A stretch of DNA of 6,124 bases, from contig MEPT01000074.1 in the NCBI GenBank assembly GCA_001769925.1, positions 16,073 to 22,196 on the forward strand, in the 5' to 3' direction. The notes beneath the pieces were generated by a model, which saw only the letters and a list, made by a program, of their open reading frames with translations, did not search any database and was not told where the DNA came from. Origin of the DNA: Bdellovibrionales bacterium RBG_16_40_8 (GTDB lineage Bacteria > Bdellovibrionota > Bdellovibrionia > Bdellovibrionales > UBA1609). The position numbers were made by a program, and so were the translations under genes. Below, piece after piece: positions 1 to 5,811 of the stretch; within the stretch, counting starts at the first letter, position 1, and the number at the start of each line of letters is the position of its first letter.

Positions 1-326
1 AGGCAAACACTTCAAAACTACCTACAGTTGAAATCGTCGAAGCTGAAGAAGTTTTAGCGAAATCAACAATTGAAAGCATTCAAGCTGGGCTTTTTTTCGG
101 AACACTCGGCGCCATGAAAGAAATTGTTGCAAGATTGAAAACTGAATCCTTCGCTAATGAGCCTGTACGAATTATCGGCACTGGCGGATTTTCTAGCCTT
201 TATCATAATTCTAATATTTTTGATGTTGAAATAGCCGATCTTGTTCTGAAAGGCCTATATTTATCACTCAACCTGAATGAATCTACGCCAAGGAGAAACT
301 ATGCAAGTCAATATGTTGAAGTCTAA
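1..326 (+). CDS. coaX: Type III pantothenate kinase, C-terminal part (5' end outside window)
   Basis: Type III pantothenate kinase phosphorylates pantothenate with ATP, the first step of coenzyme A synthesis, in the cytoplasm. Only the last 107 residues are visible; whole codons begin at base 3 and the stop is TAA at 324-326. Two family signatures support the call: STIESIQAGLFFG (visible residues 21-33) and IIGTGGFSSLY (57-67), the latter carrying the conserved TGG of the ASKHA-type fold. A typical family ending, DLVLKGLYLSLNLN, follows. After it come about 16 extra residues (NESTPRRNYASQYVEV) that coincide with the ribosome binding site and start of panD, so this tail probably reflects the gene overlap more than enzyme function. 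The gene overlaps panD by 26 nt in another frame, and both act in the same pathway, so co-transcription and coupled translation are likely. Identity is confident; the N-terminal motifs cannot be checked here. Confidence 0.93.
   Translation, partial: ANTSKLPTVEIVEAEEVLAKSTIESIQAGLFFGTLGAMKEIVARLKTESFANEPVRIIGTGGFSSLYHNSNIFDVEIADLVLKGLYLSLNLNESTPRRNYASQYVEV
290..295 (+). promoter_or_regulatory. Ribosome binding site of panD
   Basis: AAGGAG lies 5 nt before the ATG at 301, inside the coaX coding region. It decides the panD start: an in-frame ATG at 277 exists, but it has no comparable Shine-Dalgarno sequence and would add eight residues not found in other PanD proteins. Confidence 0.8.
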
Positions 327-672
327 AATTCATCGCGCGACGGTCTCTGGCGCGGACCTTAGCTATGAGGGATCAATTGCGATTGATCCACAACTTTGCG
401 AGTTAGCTGAGCTTCGACCATTTGAACAAGTTGATATTTATAATTGCAATAACGGCGAGCGCTTTACCACCTACGTGATTTATGGCAAATCTGGACAAAT
501 TTGTCTAAATGGTGCTGCCGCAAGAAAAGTGCACACTGGCGATATAGTTATTATATGTTCTTATGCTAGTTACTCTGAAACTGAAGCTATGAAGCATATT
601 CCAAAACTTGTGCGCGTAAATGCGCAAAATAAGTCAATTGAGGTTCATCATAGCTTTGAACCAAGTATTTAG
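301..672 (+). CDS. panD: Aspartate 1-decarboxylase proenzyme
   Basis: PanD decarboxylates L-aspartate to beta-alanine, which is condensed with pantoate to make pantothenate. It is a pyruvoyl enzyme made as a proenzyme that cleaves itself between Gly24 and Ser25; Ser25 becomes the pyruvoyl group. The 123-residue product has the usual family length. Visible key features are Lys9 and His11 near the N-terminus, YEGS at 22-25 with the G24-S25 cleavage pair at the standard positions, NGERFTTY at 51-58 with Arg54, Thr57 and Tyr58, the NGAAA loop at 70-74, and GDIVIICSY at about 87-95. The start at 301 is chosen because it puts the cleavage site at residues 24-25 and has a good ribosome binding site. 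It sits within the coaX end. The stop TAG at 670-672 overlaps by 4 nt the stop of the convergent gene on the - strand. Whether maturation needs a PanZ-like helper cannot be seen here. Confidence 0.97.
   Translation: MQVNMLKSKIHRATVSGADLSYEGSIAIDPQLCELAELRPFEQVDIYNCNNGERFTTYVIYGKSGQICLNGAAARKVHTGDIVIICSYASYSETEAMKHIPKLVRVNAQNKSIEVHHSFEPSI
370..389 (+). repeat. Perfect 8-bp inverted repeat inside panD
   Basis: GGATCAAT and ATTGATCC flank the 4-nt loop TGCG, an exact stem of 8 bp. It starts exactly on the codons for the Gly24-Ser25 self-cleavage site. Stems of this size arise by chance about as often as not in 6 kb, so the structure is certain as a sequence pattern, but a function is not implied. 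Confidence 0.5.
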
Positions 673-684
673 AAAATTCTAAAT
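667..684. repeat. AT-rich inverted repeat spanning the convergent stop codons
   Basis: ATTTAGAA and TTCTAAAT are separated by two bases, an 8-bp dyad centred on the junction of panD and the opposing gene. It contains both stops: TAG at 670-672 on + and TAA at 671-669 on -. It has no G/C-rich stem and no following T-run, so it is not a convincing rho-independent terminator, although no other terminator candidate is visible between the two convergent genes. Confidence 0.4.
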
Positions 685-2099
685 CTTCTGACTCCGTCGA
701 TAGCTGATAACGGTCGTTGTACGGTTGGCTCATCATCATTTACAATTTTTTGCCATAAAAGCCAACGCTGCCAAGCTGTGAAATTTTCTGAGTTACGAAG
801 CGGCCCACGAACACGCTTAGCTAATTTCAGCGCCGAAAGGTTAAACTCTACAAATTGCGTATTAGTACTTGCTTTGAGATAAGATGAAATGCCCTTCGTA
901 GCCACCGCACTCCAGTTTATTTCTTCCGGCGTACACTGCCTAACAAAAAGTACTCGTTTTGTCATACCCTCATACGCAAGAAGGTTTTCAACTTCTGGCA
1001 TTTCACATGATACATAAATAACATTTTTTACGTGAAATTCGCGAAAAATTTCTTTACGTGAAATTTTATAAGCTACTCGACTAGGCATAAAAAATCTATT
1101 GGTCCCAAACTCAACAATCATAGTTTTTTTTATAGATTGATTTAAACCATTAAATTCTAAAGAAAACACATCTCTGCTAGTTCTGCCGACAACAATGTAA
1201 TCGGCATCATAGTTTTTCTGCAACCGGTGTTTTTGTATGACAGGCAGTAAAATTTCATTATCTAAGGATAGTGGCATTAGCCAATCGTTAACCATTTGAT
1301 TAAAAGAAATATCTAGCGGAGCAATATTTGAACTTTTAAAGATATCATCGATAAATGTATCTTCAATTTCACCGAGAAACATAAGTCTATCTAAAATATT
1401 TTTTTTCTGCGAAAAATCGGCATTGAGGTATACTTCTCGCAAGACCTGAACAAATATTGGCAACAAACTCCATGGCGCCGCTTCAGTTGGCTCATCATAA
1501 ATAAAGCTGTCGCTCATTTCGTTTCTGGCACTACAGAAACCATAATGTACTGGTAAAATATTTTTTGAGGCACAATATCCAGATAGAGTATTAAGCTTTG
1601 CCAACCAAAACTGACCGCTGCTGTCGTATTTGTCATGGCTTATAAACTCTAACCATAAGAATTTAGCAATGGCTGATGCCGCTATAGGATTATTATTGTT
1701 TAATTTTAAAAATAAAATAGATTGCTCAAGCAACCCTGGTTCTAGCAAAAAATCTTCGCTGATAGATATTTTTTGCGGTAAAATCGAAAGCTCACGCCGA
1801 ACGTTAGTTTTTACATTTATTGCTACCAAATCACCATCAGTGGCAACAAACGAAGAGGCAATATCAAGAGCTTCGATTCTTTTTAAAAGCTGTGTTTTTG
1901 TAACCATATCTGACGGCAAAGGGTCTAAAATGCGCACAGCAAAACCACACGAGCGATACGCCTCAACGCCTGAATCTATAACGACTTTTCCTACCAGTGT
2001 GGAATTTATACAATTTGCCGGACCGAAAAATTTGGTCAAAACCCAGCTCAAAACGAACAGGCTGCAAATTGATGAAATAAGTAGTGAAAATCGAATCAT
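669..2099 (-). CDS. Membrane-anchored protein of unknown function, 476 residues
   Basis: I do not recognise this family. From the ATG at 2099 the product has one hydrophobic segment at about residues 4-25 (FSLLISSICSLFVLSWVL), with Arg3 before it. This suggests a signal anchor or uncleaved signal peptide with the rest outside the cytoplasmic membrane. The body has six cysteines, at 30, 51, 176, 189, 365 and 389, in three spaced pairs. That fits disulfide bonding in an exported protein (inference). Tryptophan-rich patches occur around 148-166 and 442-449, and the C-terminus is basic. No HExxH, Walker, kinase or hydrolase motif was seen. A TTG at 2120 would add seven residues (MLSLKFC); neither start has a strong ribosome binding site and ATG is preferred. 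The gene lies 54 nt downstream of the HMG-CoA lyase gene on the same strand, so read-through from that operon is possible. Its stop TAA overlaps the panD stop. Coding status is supported by the long open frame filling the gap exactly. Confidence 0.72.
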   Translation of the reverse strand: MIRFSLLISSICSLFVLSWVLTKFFGPANCINSTLVGKVVIDSGVEAYRSCGFAVRILDPLPSDMVTKTQLLKRIEALDIASSFVATDGDLVAINVKTNVRRELSILPQKISISEDFLLEPGLLEQSILFLKLNNNNPIAASAIAKFLWLEFISHDKYDSSGQFWLAKLNTLSGYCASKNILPVHYGFCSARNEMSDSFIYDEPTEAAPWSLLPIFVQVLREVYLNADFSQKKNILDRLMFLGEIEDTFIDDIFKSSNIAPLDISFNQMVNDWLMPLSLDNEILLPVIQKHRLQKNYDADYIVVGRTSRDVFSLEFNGLNQSIKKTMIVEFGTNRFFMPSRVAYKISRKEIFREFHVKNVIYVSCEMPEVENLLAYEGMTKRVLFVRQCTPEEINWSAVATKGISSYLKASTNTQFVEFNLSALKLAKRVRGPLRNSENFTAWQRWLLWQKIVNDDEPTVQRPLSAIDGVRRFRIF

Positions 2100-2153
2100 A
2101 CAGAACTTTAGACTAAGCAAAGCTCACGCCAGGTTAATGGTTTATTAAATGGA

Positions 2154-3080
2154 CTAATACGTACTCTTTTCAGGTAGCCCGGCCTTGCCCACACGTGAAG
2201 GTAATTCGCGCTCAAGTTTTTCTTCTGCCCACTTTTTAATCTGAATAAGTTTTTCAATATCTATATTTAGAAAAATACCCATGCCCTTTAACATATACAC
2301 AAGGTCTTCAGTAGCAAGATTACCAGATGCCCCCTTAGCATAAGGGCAACCGCCAAGGCCGCCAACACTTGAATCAAAAGCGCGTATACCAAGATTGTAG
2401 CTAGCATAAACGTTAGCTAATGACGTACCTCTCGTATCGTGAAAATGCATGGCAATTTTGTTTAGATTTACCATACGTCTTAATTTTTTAAGTAAAGACT
2501 CAACTTGTTTTGGCGTGGCAACCCCTATGGTATCACCGATACTAACTTCAAAAACGCCTAACTTAACCATAGCACGTACCAATCTCACTACTCTAGTTTC
2601 ATTAACACGCCCCTCAAACGGGCACCCGAAAGCTGTAGATAAATACCCGCGAACTTTTATTTTGTGGTACTGAGCCATCTCCATAACCTGACGAAAACGA
2701 ATAAAGCTCTCAGCGATAGAACAATTGATATTTTTTTTTGAAAAAGTCTCGCTGCAAGCACCAAAAATGGCGACTTCAGAAATGCCAGATTTAAGTGCGT
2801 CCTCCATACCGCGAACATTAGGCACAAGACATGAAAAACGAATTTCTTTAGAAAATTGCCCCGCTGCTTGCAGCTTTAATACTTCACGCGTTAATTCTAT
2901 ACTTTCAGCCATTTGCGGCACCCAAACTGAAGAAACAAAAGCTCCGACTTCTATTCGCTTCATGCCCGCATCAGCTAATTTTTTAATTAGCTCTAGTCTG
3001 GCCTGAATATCTAGAATTTTTTTCTCATTCTGCAAGCCGTCTCTTGGGCCCACTTCTATAATTTTAATTTTATCCTTCAT
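2154..3080 (-). CDS. liuE: Hydroxymethylglutaryl-CoA lyase
   Basis: HMG-CoA lyase splits 3-hydroxy-3-methylglutaryl-CoA into acetyl-CoA and acetoacetate, the last step of leucine breakdown, in the cytoplasm with a divalent metal. The 308-residue protein is a full-length DRE-TIM-type TIM barrel. It opens with IIEVGPRDGLQNE (7-19), where Arg13 and Asp14 match the catalytic Arg and metal-binding Asp. Glu44 lies in IEVGAFVS. HFHDTRG (212-218) gives metal ligands His212 and His214. The signature GGLGGCPYAKGASGN (240-254) carries catalytic Cys245 and ligand Asn254. ATG is the only possible start nearby: an in-frame TAG lies five codons upstream. The gap to the biotinyl protein gene is 3 nt; AAAGG at 3095-3099 is a distant, weak ribosome binding site, so translation is probably coupled. 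The adjacent carboxylase and hydratase genes support this role over homocitrate or isopropylmalate synthase relatives. The symbol liuE follows the pseudomonad naming; mvaB is also used. Confidence 0.95.
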   Translation of the reverse strand: MKDKIKIIEVGPRDGLQNEKKILDIQARLELIKKLADAGMKRIEVGAFVSSVWVPQMAESIELTREVLKLQAAGQFSKEIRFSCLVPNVRGMEDALKSGISEVAIFGACSETFSKKNINCSIAESFIRFRQVMEMAQYHKIKVRGYLSTAFGCPFEGRVNETRVVRLVRAMVKLGVFEVSIGDTIGVATPKQVESLLKKLRRMVNLNKIAMHFHDTRGTSLANVYASYNLGIRAFDSSVGGLGGCPYAKGASGNLATEDLVYMLKGMGIFLNIDIEKLIQIKKWAEEKLERELPSRVGKAGLPEKSTY

Positions 3081-3083
3081 AAT

Positions 3084-3488
3084 TTAGTAAGCTACCTTTA
3101 CTAATATCTGATGAAGTTCAACTTGATCACCTTCTTTACAAGTGAGCATTTTAATCGTACCCGCTGAGTTAGCAGTAAGACTATACTCCATTTTCATAGC
3201 CTCCATGACGATAAGTATCTGTTGAGCCTCAACTATATCACCTTGTTTAACATTCACCTTCAAAATTTTGCCTGGCATTGGTGCCGCAATCTCTGAAAGT
3301 CCTGCATCGCCAATGTCTGCTTTGGTAGCTTTGGTGGTCTCTAATTTTTTATTAGATTTTTTTTCTACTTTTGGTTTTTGATCGATCACCCATGTTTCGC
3401 CATTAATATGCAGCCAAAGATTCGTGCCCACACGTAACGCGCGTACCTTGTAGCGATTATCCCCTTTTATAAATGTTTGCGTCTTCAA
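3084..3488 (-). CDS. Biotinyl carrier part of methylcrotonyl-CoA carboxylase (3' half of a split alpha subunit)
   Basis: This 134-residue ORF carries the biotin that shuttles carboxyl groups between biotin carboxylase and carboxyltransferase. The C-terminal biotinyl domain spans about 65-134: IAAPMPGKILKVNVKQGD, then VMEAMKM (94-100) with Lys99 as the biotinylated lysine, then the usual second half ending LVKVAY. Residues 38-60 are a Lys/Thr-rich linker. Residues 1-37 (with KGDNRYKVRALRV and LWLHINGETWVID) look like the second half of the BT domain of MCC alpha chains, which is unexpected for a stand-alone carrier protein. The start is TTG at 3488-3486, overlapping the biotin carboxylase TGA as TTGA, with AGGGGG 5 nt before it. 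One base added to that G-run would fuse both ORFs into a chain of about 626 residues, near the usual MCC alpha length. So it is either a genuine split subunit or the 3' half of a frameshifted liuD-type gene. Confidence 0.85.
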   Translation of the reverse strand: MKTQTFIKGDNRYKVRALRVGTNLWLHINGETWVIDQKPKVEKKSNKKLETTKATKADIGDAGLSEIAAPMPGKILKVNVKQGDIVEAQQILIVMEAMKMEYSLTANSAGTIKMLTCKEGDQVELHQILVKVAY

Positions 3489-4963
3489 GCGTTCCCCCTA
3501 ATAATCCAGGGGCTCATGGGGTCACTAGTCACGGTAGTTGATATAGGCATTTCTGGCAAATTCACTTGTGATGCAATTTCTAGTATTTCATTAGGCATCT
3601 GACGTGGCTTAAGACCTTGTGAAAAATATTTTTCAATAAACTGTGTTGTCATTTTACCATCAACAAATTCTGGGTGTTTTAATATTTCAATTAAATACGC
3701 AATATTTGTATGAATGCCGAATATAACACACTCTTTTAAAGTCTCGATCATTTTTCTAATTGCACGAAAGCGAGACTCGTCCCATACAATTACTTTAGCT
3801 ATCATGGGATCATAATAAGAAGTTACTATATCACCGGCTTCTAATCCGCATTCAAAACGTCGATTTGGGCCATGAGCAAATTGCATATATGAAATAACAC
3901 CAGTGTTAGGTAAGCCACCGCGAAATGGGTCTTCAGCATAAATTCTGCATTCAATGGCATGACCGTGCGGAATCAAATCTTCTTGGCGCCATAAAAGCCC
4001 CTGCTCCTGCGCTGTGAGAATTTGCGCCTTAACCAAATCAACGCCTAACACCATTTCGGTAACAGGGTGTTCTACCTGCAGGCGAGTATTCATCTCCATA
4101 AAATAAAACTCACCGTCTTGGTAAAGAAACTCAACAGTACCTGCCCCGCGATACTTAGCTGTTTCGGCAATTTCTACAGCTACCTTGCTCATTCGACTAC
4201 GCATTACTCCGTCAAGGCCAGGAGAAAGTGCCTCTTCAATAATTTTTTGATGCCTTCTTTGAATTGAGCACTCGCGATCAAATAAATTAAAAATCTTGCC
4301 GCCCGCATCTCCGAATATTTGAAATTCTATATGCTTTGCGTGATCTAGATATTTTTCTAAAAAAACTTTCTCAGATCCAAAAGCAGCCAGGCTTTCGCGC
4401 TTTGCCGATTGAATTGCTGCACTTGCTTGATTCATGTCGCGAACGACTCTTAGACCACGCCCCCCACCGCCGCTTGTTGCCTTTACCATGACCGGTAGCG
4501 TGAGGCGCTCTATTTTTGCAAGCAATGTGGATTCTGACTGATCTTCGCCTTGGTAACCTGGCAGTATTGGTCCGCCAGCTTTTTTTACTAATTCTTTAGC
4601 ACTAATTTTATCTCCAAATAAGCGAATGCTGTCTGGGGTAGGACCTACGAACACCAGACGATTTTTTTCACAAGCTTCGGCAAAATCTGCATTCTCAGAC
4701 AAAAAACCAAATCCCGGATGAATAGCGTCAGCATTTACGCTTAAAGCGCCGTTAATATTTTTTTGTATATCTAGATAACTTTTTGCTGCTTCAGACGGTC
4801 CAATAAGAACATGTTCGTCTGCAAGGCGATAGGCAAAAGTATCAATGTCAGATTCTGAATGAAGAAGTACTGTCTCGATACCAAGTTCTTGACAAGCTCT
4901 AATTATGCGAACGGCAACTTCTCCACGATTGGCAATTGCTATCTTTTCAATTTTTCTGCTCAT
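3485..4963 (-). CDS. Biotin carboxylase part of methylcrotonyl-CoA carboxylase (5' half of a split alpha subunit)
   Basis: This ATP-grasp enzyme carboxylates biotin with bicarbonate and ATP, the first half-reaction of methylcrotonyl-CoA carboxylase. The 492 residues begin with IAIANRGEVAVRIIRAC (8-24). Active-site residues match the family: Lys119, Lys161, the glycine-rich SGGGGRG loop (164-170), His211 in HIEFQ, Glu278, Glu290, Asn292, Arg294 and Glu298 in MEMNTRLQVEHP, and Arg340 in ECRIYAED. The carboxylase core ends near residue 448, as in AccC. The last 45 residues, including SDPMSPWIIRG, resemble the opening of the BT domain of MCC alpha chains, so the ORF stops in mid-domain. The ATG at 4963 is the only start: the in-frame TAG of the hydratase gene lies five codons upstream. 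The nearest purine-rich site, GGGGAG, is 15 nt away, so re-initiation after the hydratase stop is likely. The operon favours MCC over acetyl- or propionyl-CoA carboxylase; liuD would be the symbol if intact. Confidence 0.9.
   Translation of the reverse strand: MSRKIEKIAIANRGEVAVRIIRACQELGIETVLLHSESDIDTFAYRLADEHVLIGPSEAAKSYLDIQKNINGALSVNADAIHPGFGFLSENADFAEACEKNRLVFVGPTPDSIRLFGDKISAKELVKKAGGPILPGYQGEDQSESTLLAKIERLTLPVMVKATSGGGGRGLRVVRDMNQASAAIQSAKRESLAAFGSEKVFLEKYLDHAKHIEFQIFGDAGGKIFNLFDRECSIQRRHQKIIEEALSPGLDGVMRSRMSKVAVEIAETAKYRGAGTVEFLYQDGEFYFMEMNTRLQVEHPVTEMVLGVDLVKAQILTAQEQGLLWRQEDLIPHGHAIECRIYAEDPFRGGLPNTGVISYMQFAHGPNRRFECGLEAGDIVTSYYDPMIAKVIVWDESRFRAIRKMIETLKECVIFGIHTNIAYLIEILKHPEFVDGKMTTQFIEKYFSQGLKPRQMPNEILEIASQVNLPEMPISTTVTSDPMSPWIIRGNA
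3492..3499 (-). promoter_or_regulatory. G-run: possible ribosome binding site of the biotinyl ORF, or frameshift point
   Basis: On the - strand this reads AGGGGGAA, inside the last codons of the biotin carboxylase ORF, 5 nt (from AGGGGG) before the TTG start. It is a plausible Shine-Dalgarno sequence for coupled re-initiation. It is also the homopolymer where a single extra G would join the two ORFs, so its role is ambiguous. Confidence 0.5.
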
Positions 4964-4975
4964 GATATAAAAGTG

Positions 4976-5800
4976 CTACTCCCCTTCATCTCTGTCTCTG
5001 ACTTCATCCTCATCTTCTTGAGTGATCCACGCCCATGCTGGCTTACGCTTTTCTAAAAAGCTCTTAAGTCCCTCTTGCCCTTCAGCGCTGACTCGACACT
5101 CAGCAATTGTTTTAATAGAGTCAGCTTTTATTTGCGCCTCGTTCATAAATCGTTGGTTATAAAACAATCTTTTCACCAATCGTATCGCTTTGGGACCATT
5201 GCTACCAATAAGATAAAGTATTTCATCTAGCTGCTCTTTAGCCTCAAGCTCTCGACCTACATACTCTACTAGCCCAGAGCTATGCGCAGTGTCTGCATTA
5301 AAAATTCTGCCAGTCAACATTAGTTCTTTGGCTTTATTTATATGCATTTTTTGCAGAACAAATGAACTGATCACTGCAGGCACGAGACCAATTTTAACCT
5401 CGCTAAAACAAAATTTAGCGTTAGCTTCGGCGATTGCAATGTCACAAATAGAAACAAGCCCGATGCCGCCACCAAAAATATTTCCTTGCACATAACTTAA
5501 TATGGGCAGCGGGCATTTTGCTGCAGCATCAAATAAATCAAAAAGTTTTGTCGCATCAGCCATGTTTTCTTTTATTTTAAAATTAATACTTGATTTCATC
5601 CAGGCAAGATCACCGCCGGCGCAAAAACTTGTGCCCGCACCCCGCAGTACAATCACTTTTGCAAACTTGTCATTGCCTGCAGTTTTAAAAAACTCAGTAA
5701 GCTCTTGAATCATTTTCTGCGACATAGCATTGTGCTTGTCTGGCCTGTTAAGTTTAACATTGTAATAAAATTTTTCTTTTTTTACTATAATCTCACCCAT
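4976..5800 (-). CDS. liuC: Methylglutaconyl-CoA hydratase (enoyl-CoA hydratase/isomerase family)
   Basis: By context and motifs this crotonase-fold enzyme hydrates 3-methylglutaconyl-CoA to HMG-CoA, between the carboxylase and the lyase. The 274-residue chain has LNRPDKHNAMS (17-27), the oxyanion-hole segment GTSFCAGGDLAWMK (56-69), the second oxyanion segment GGGIGLVSICDIAIA (110-124), and FSEVKIGLVPAVIS (132-145) with catalytic Glu134. The other glutamate of classical hydratases, expected in GGGxE, is Gly114; to my knowledge bacterial LiuC proteins commonly have Gly there, which supports this subgroup. The family usually ends near KRKPAW (251-256). Here an acidic tail follows to residue 274 (QEDEDEVRDRDEGE), which is unusual. 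The ATG at 5800 has GAGGGG 5 nt upstream, overlapping the TGA of the preceding gene. The gene is 12 nt from, and in the same frame as, the biotin carboxylase ORF. Substrate assignment rests mainly on the operon. Confidence 0.88.
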   Translation of the reverse strand: MGEIIVKKEKFYYNVKLNRPDKHNAMSQKMIQELTEFFKTAGNDKFAKVIVLRGAGTSFCAGGDLAWMKSSINFKIKENMADATKLFDLFDAAAKCPLPILSYVQGNIFGGGIGLVSICDIAIAEANAKFCFSEVKIGLVPAVISSFVLQKMHINKAKELMLTGRIFNADTAHSSGLVEYVGRELEAKEQLDEILYLIGSNGPKAIRLVKRLFYNQRFMNEAQIKADSIKTIAECRVSAEGQEGLKSFLEKRKPAWAWITQEDEDEVRDRDEGE

Positions 5801-5805
5801 GCAAA

Positions 5806-5811
5806 CCCCTC
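5806..5811 (-). promoter_or_regulatory. Ribosome binding site of the hydratase gene
   Basis: GAGGGG on the - strand lies 5 nt before the ATG at 5800 and overlaps the last two bases of the upstream carboxyltransferase stop TGA (5812-5810). Translation of the two genes is therefore probably coupled. Confidence 0.65.

Noticed and set aside
277..300. In-frame ATG at 277 as the panD start
   Set aside because: It would add eight residues absent from PanD proteins and move the Gly24-Ser25 cleavage site; the ATG at 301 has AAGGAG 5 nt upstream.
724..1498. Direct 13-nt repeat GTTGGCTCATCAT at 724-736 and 1486-1498
   Set aside because: Both copies encode Asp-Glu-Pro-Thr in the same protein in the same frame, with no further flanking similarity; most likely chance.
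2097..2120. TTG at 2120 as the start of the unknown membrane protein
   Set aside because: It is possible, but no clear ribosome binding site precedes it and the ATG at 2099 leaves a normal basic-then-hydrophobic N-terminus; kept only as an alternative.
1630..2148. 172-codon open frame on the + strand
   Set aside because: It is antisense to the 476-residue ORF, has no ribosome binding site before its ATG and its translation has no recognisable domain; it is a shadow of the - strand gene.
2100..2153. Promoter or terminator between the HMG-CoA lyase gene and the unknown membrane protein gene
   Set aside because: The 54 bases are AT-rich, but I see neither a convincing -35/-10 pair nor a stem followed by a T-run.
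3084..3488. Acetyl-CoA carboxylase carrier protein AccB
   Set aside because: The N-terminal part resembles a partial BT domain and not the AccB N-terminus, and the gene lies among methylcrotonyl-CoA carboxylase, hydratase and lyase genes.
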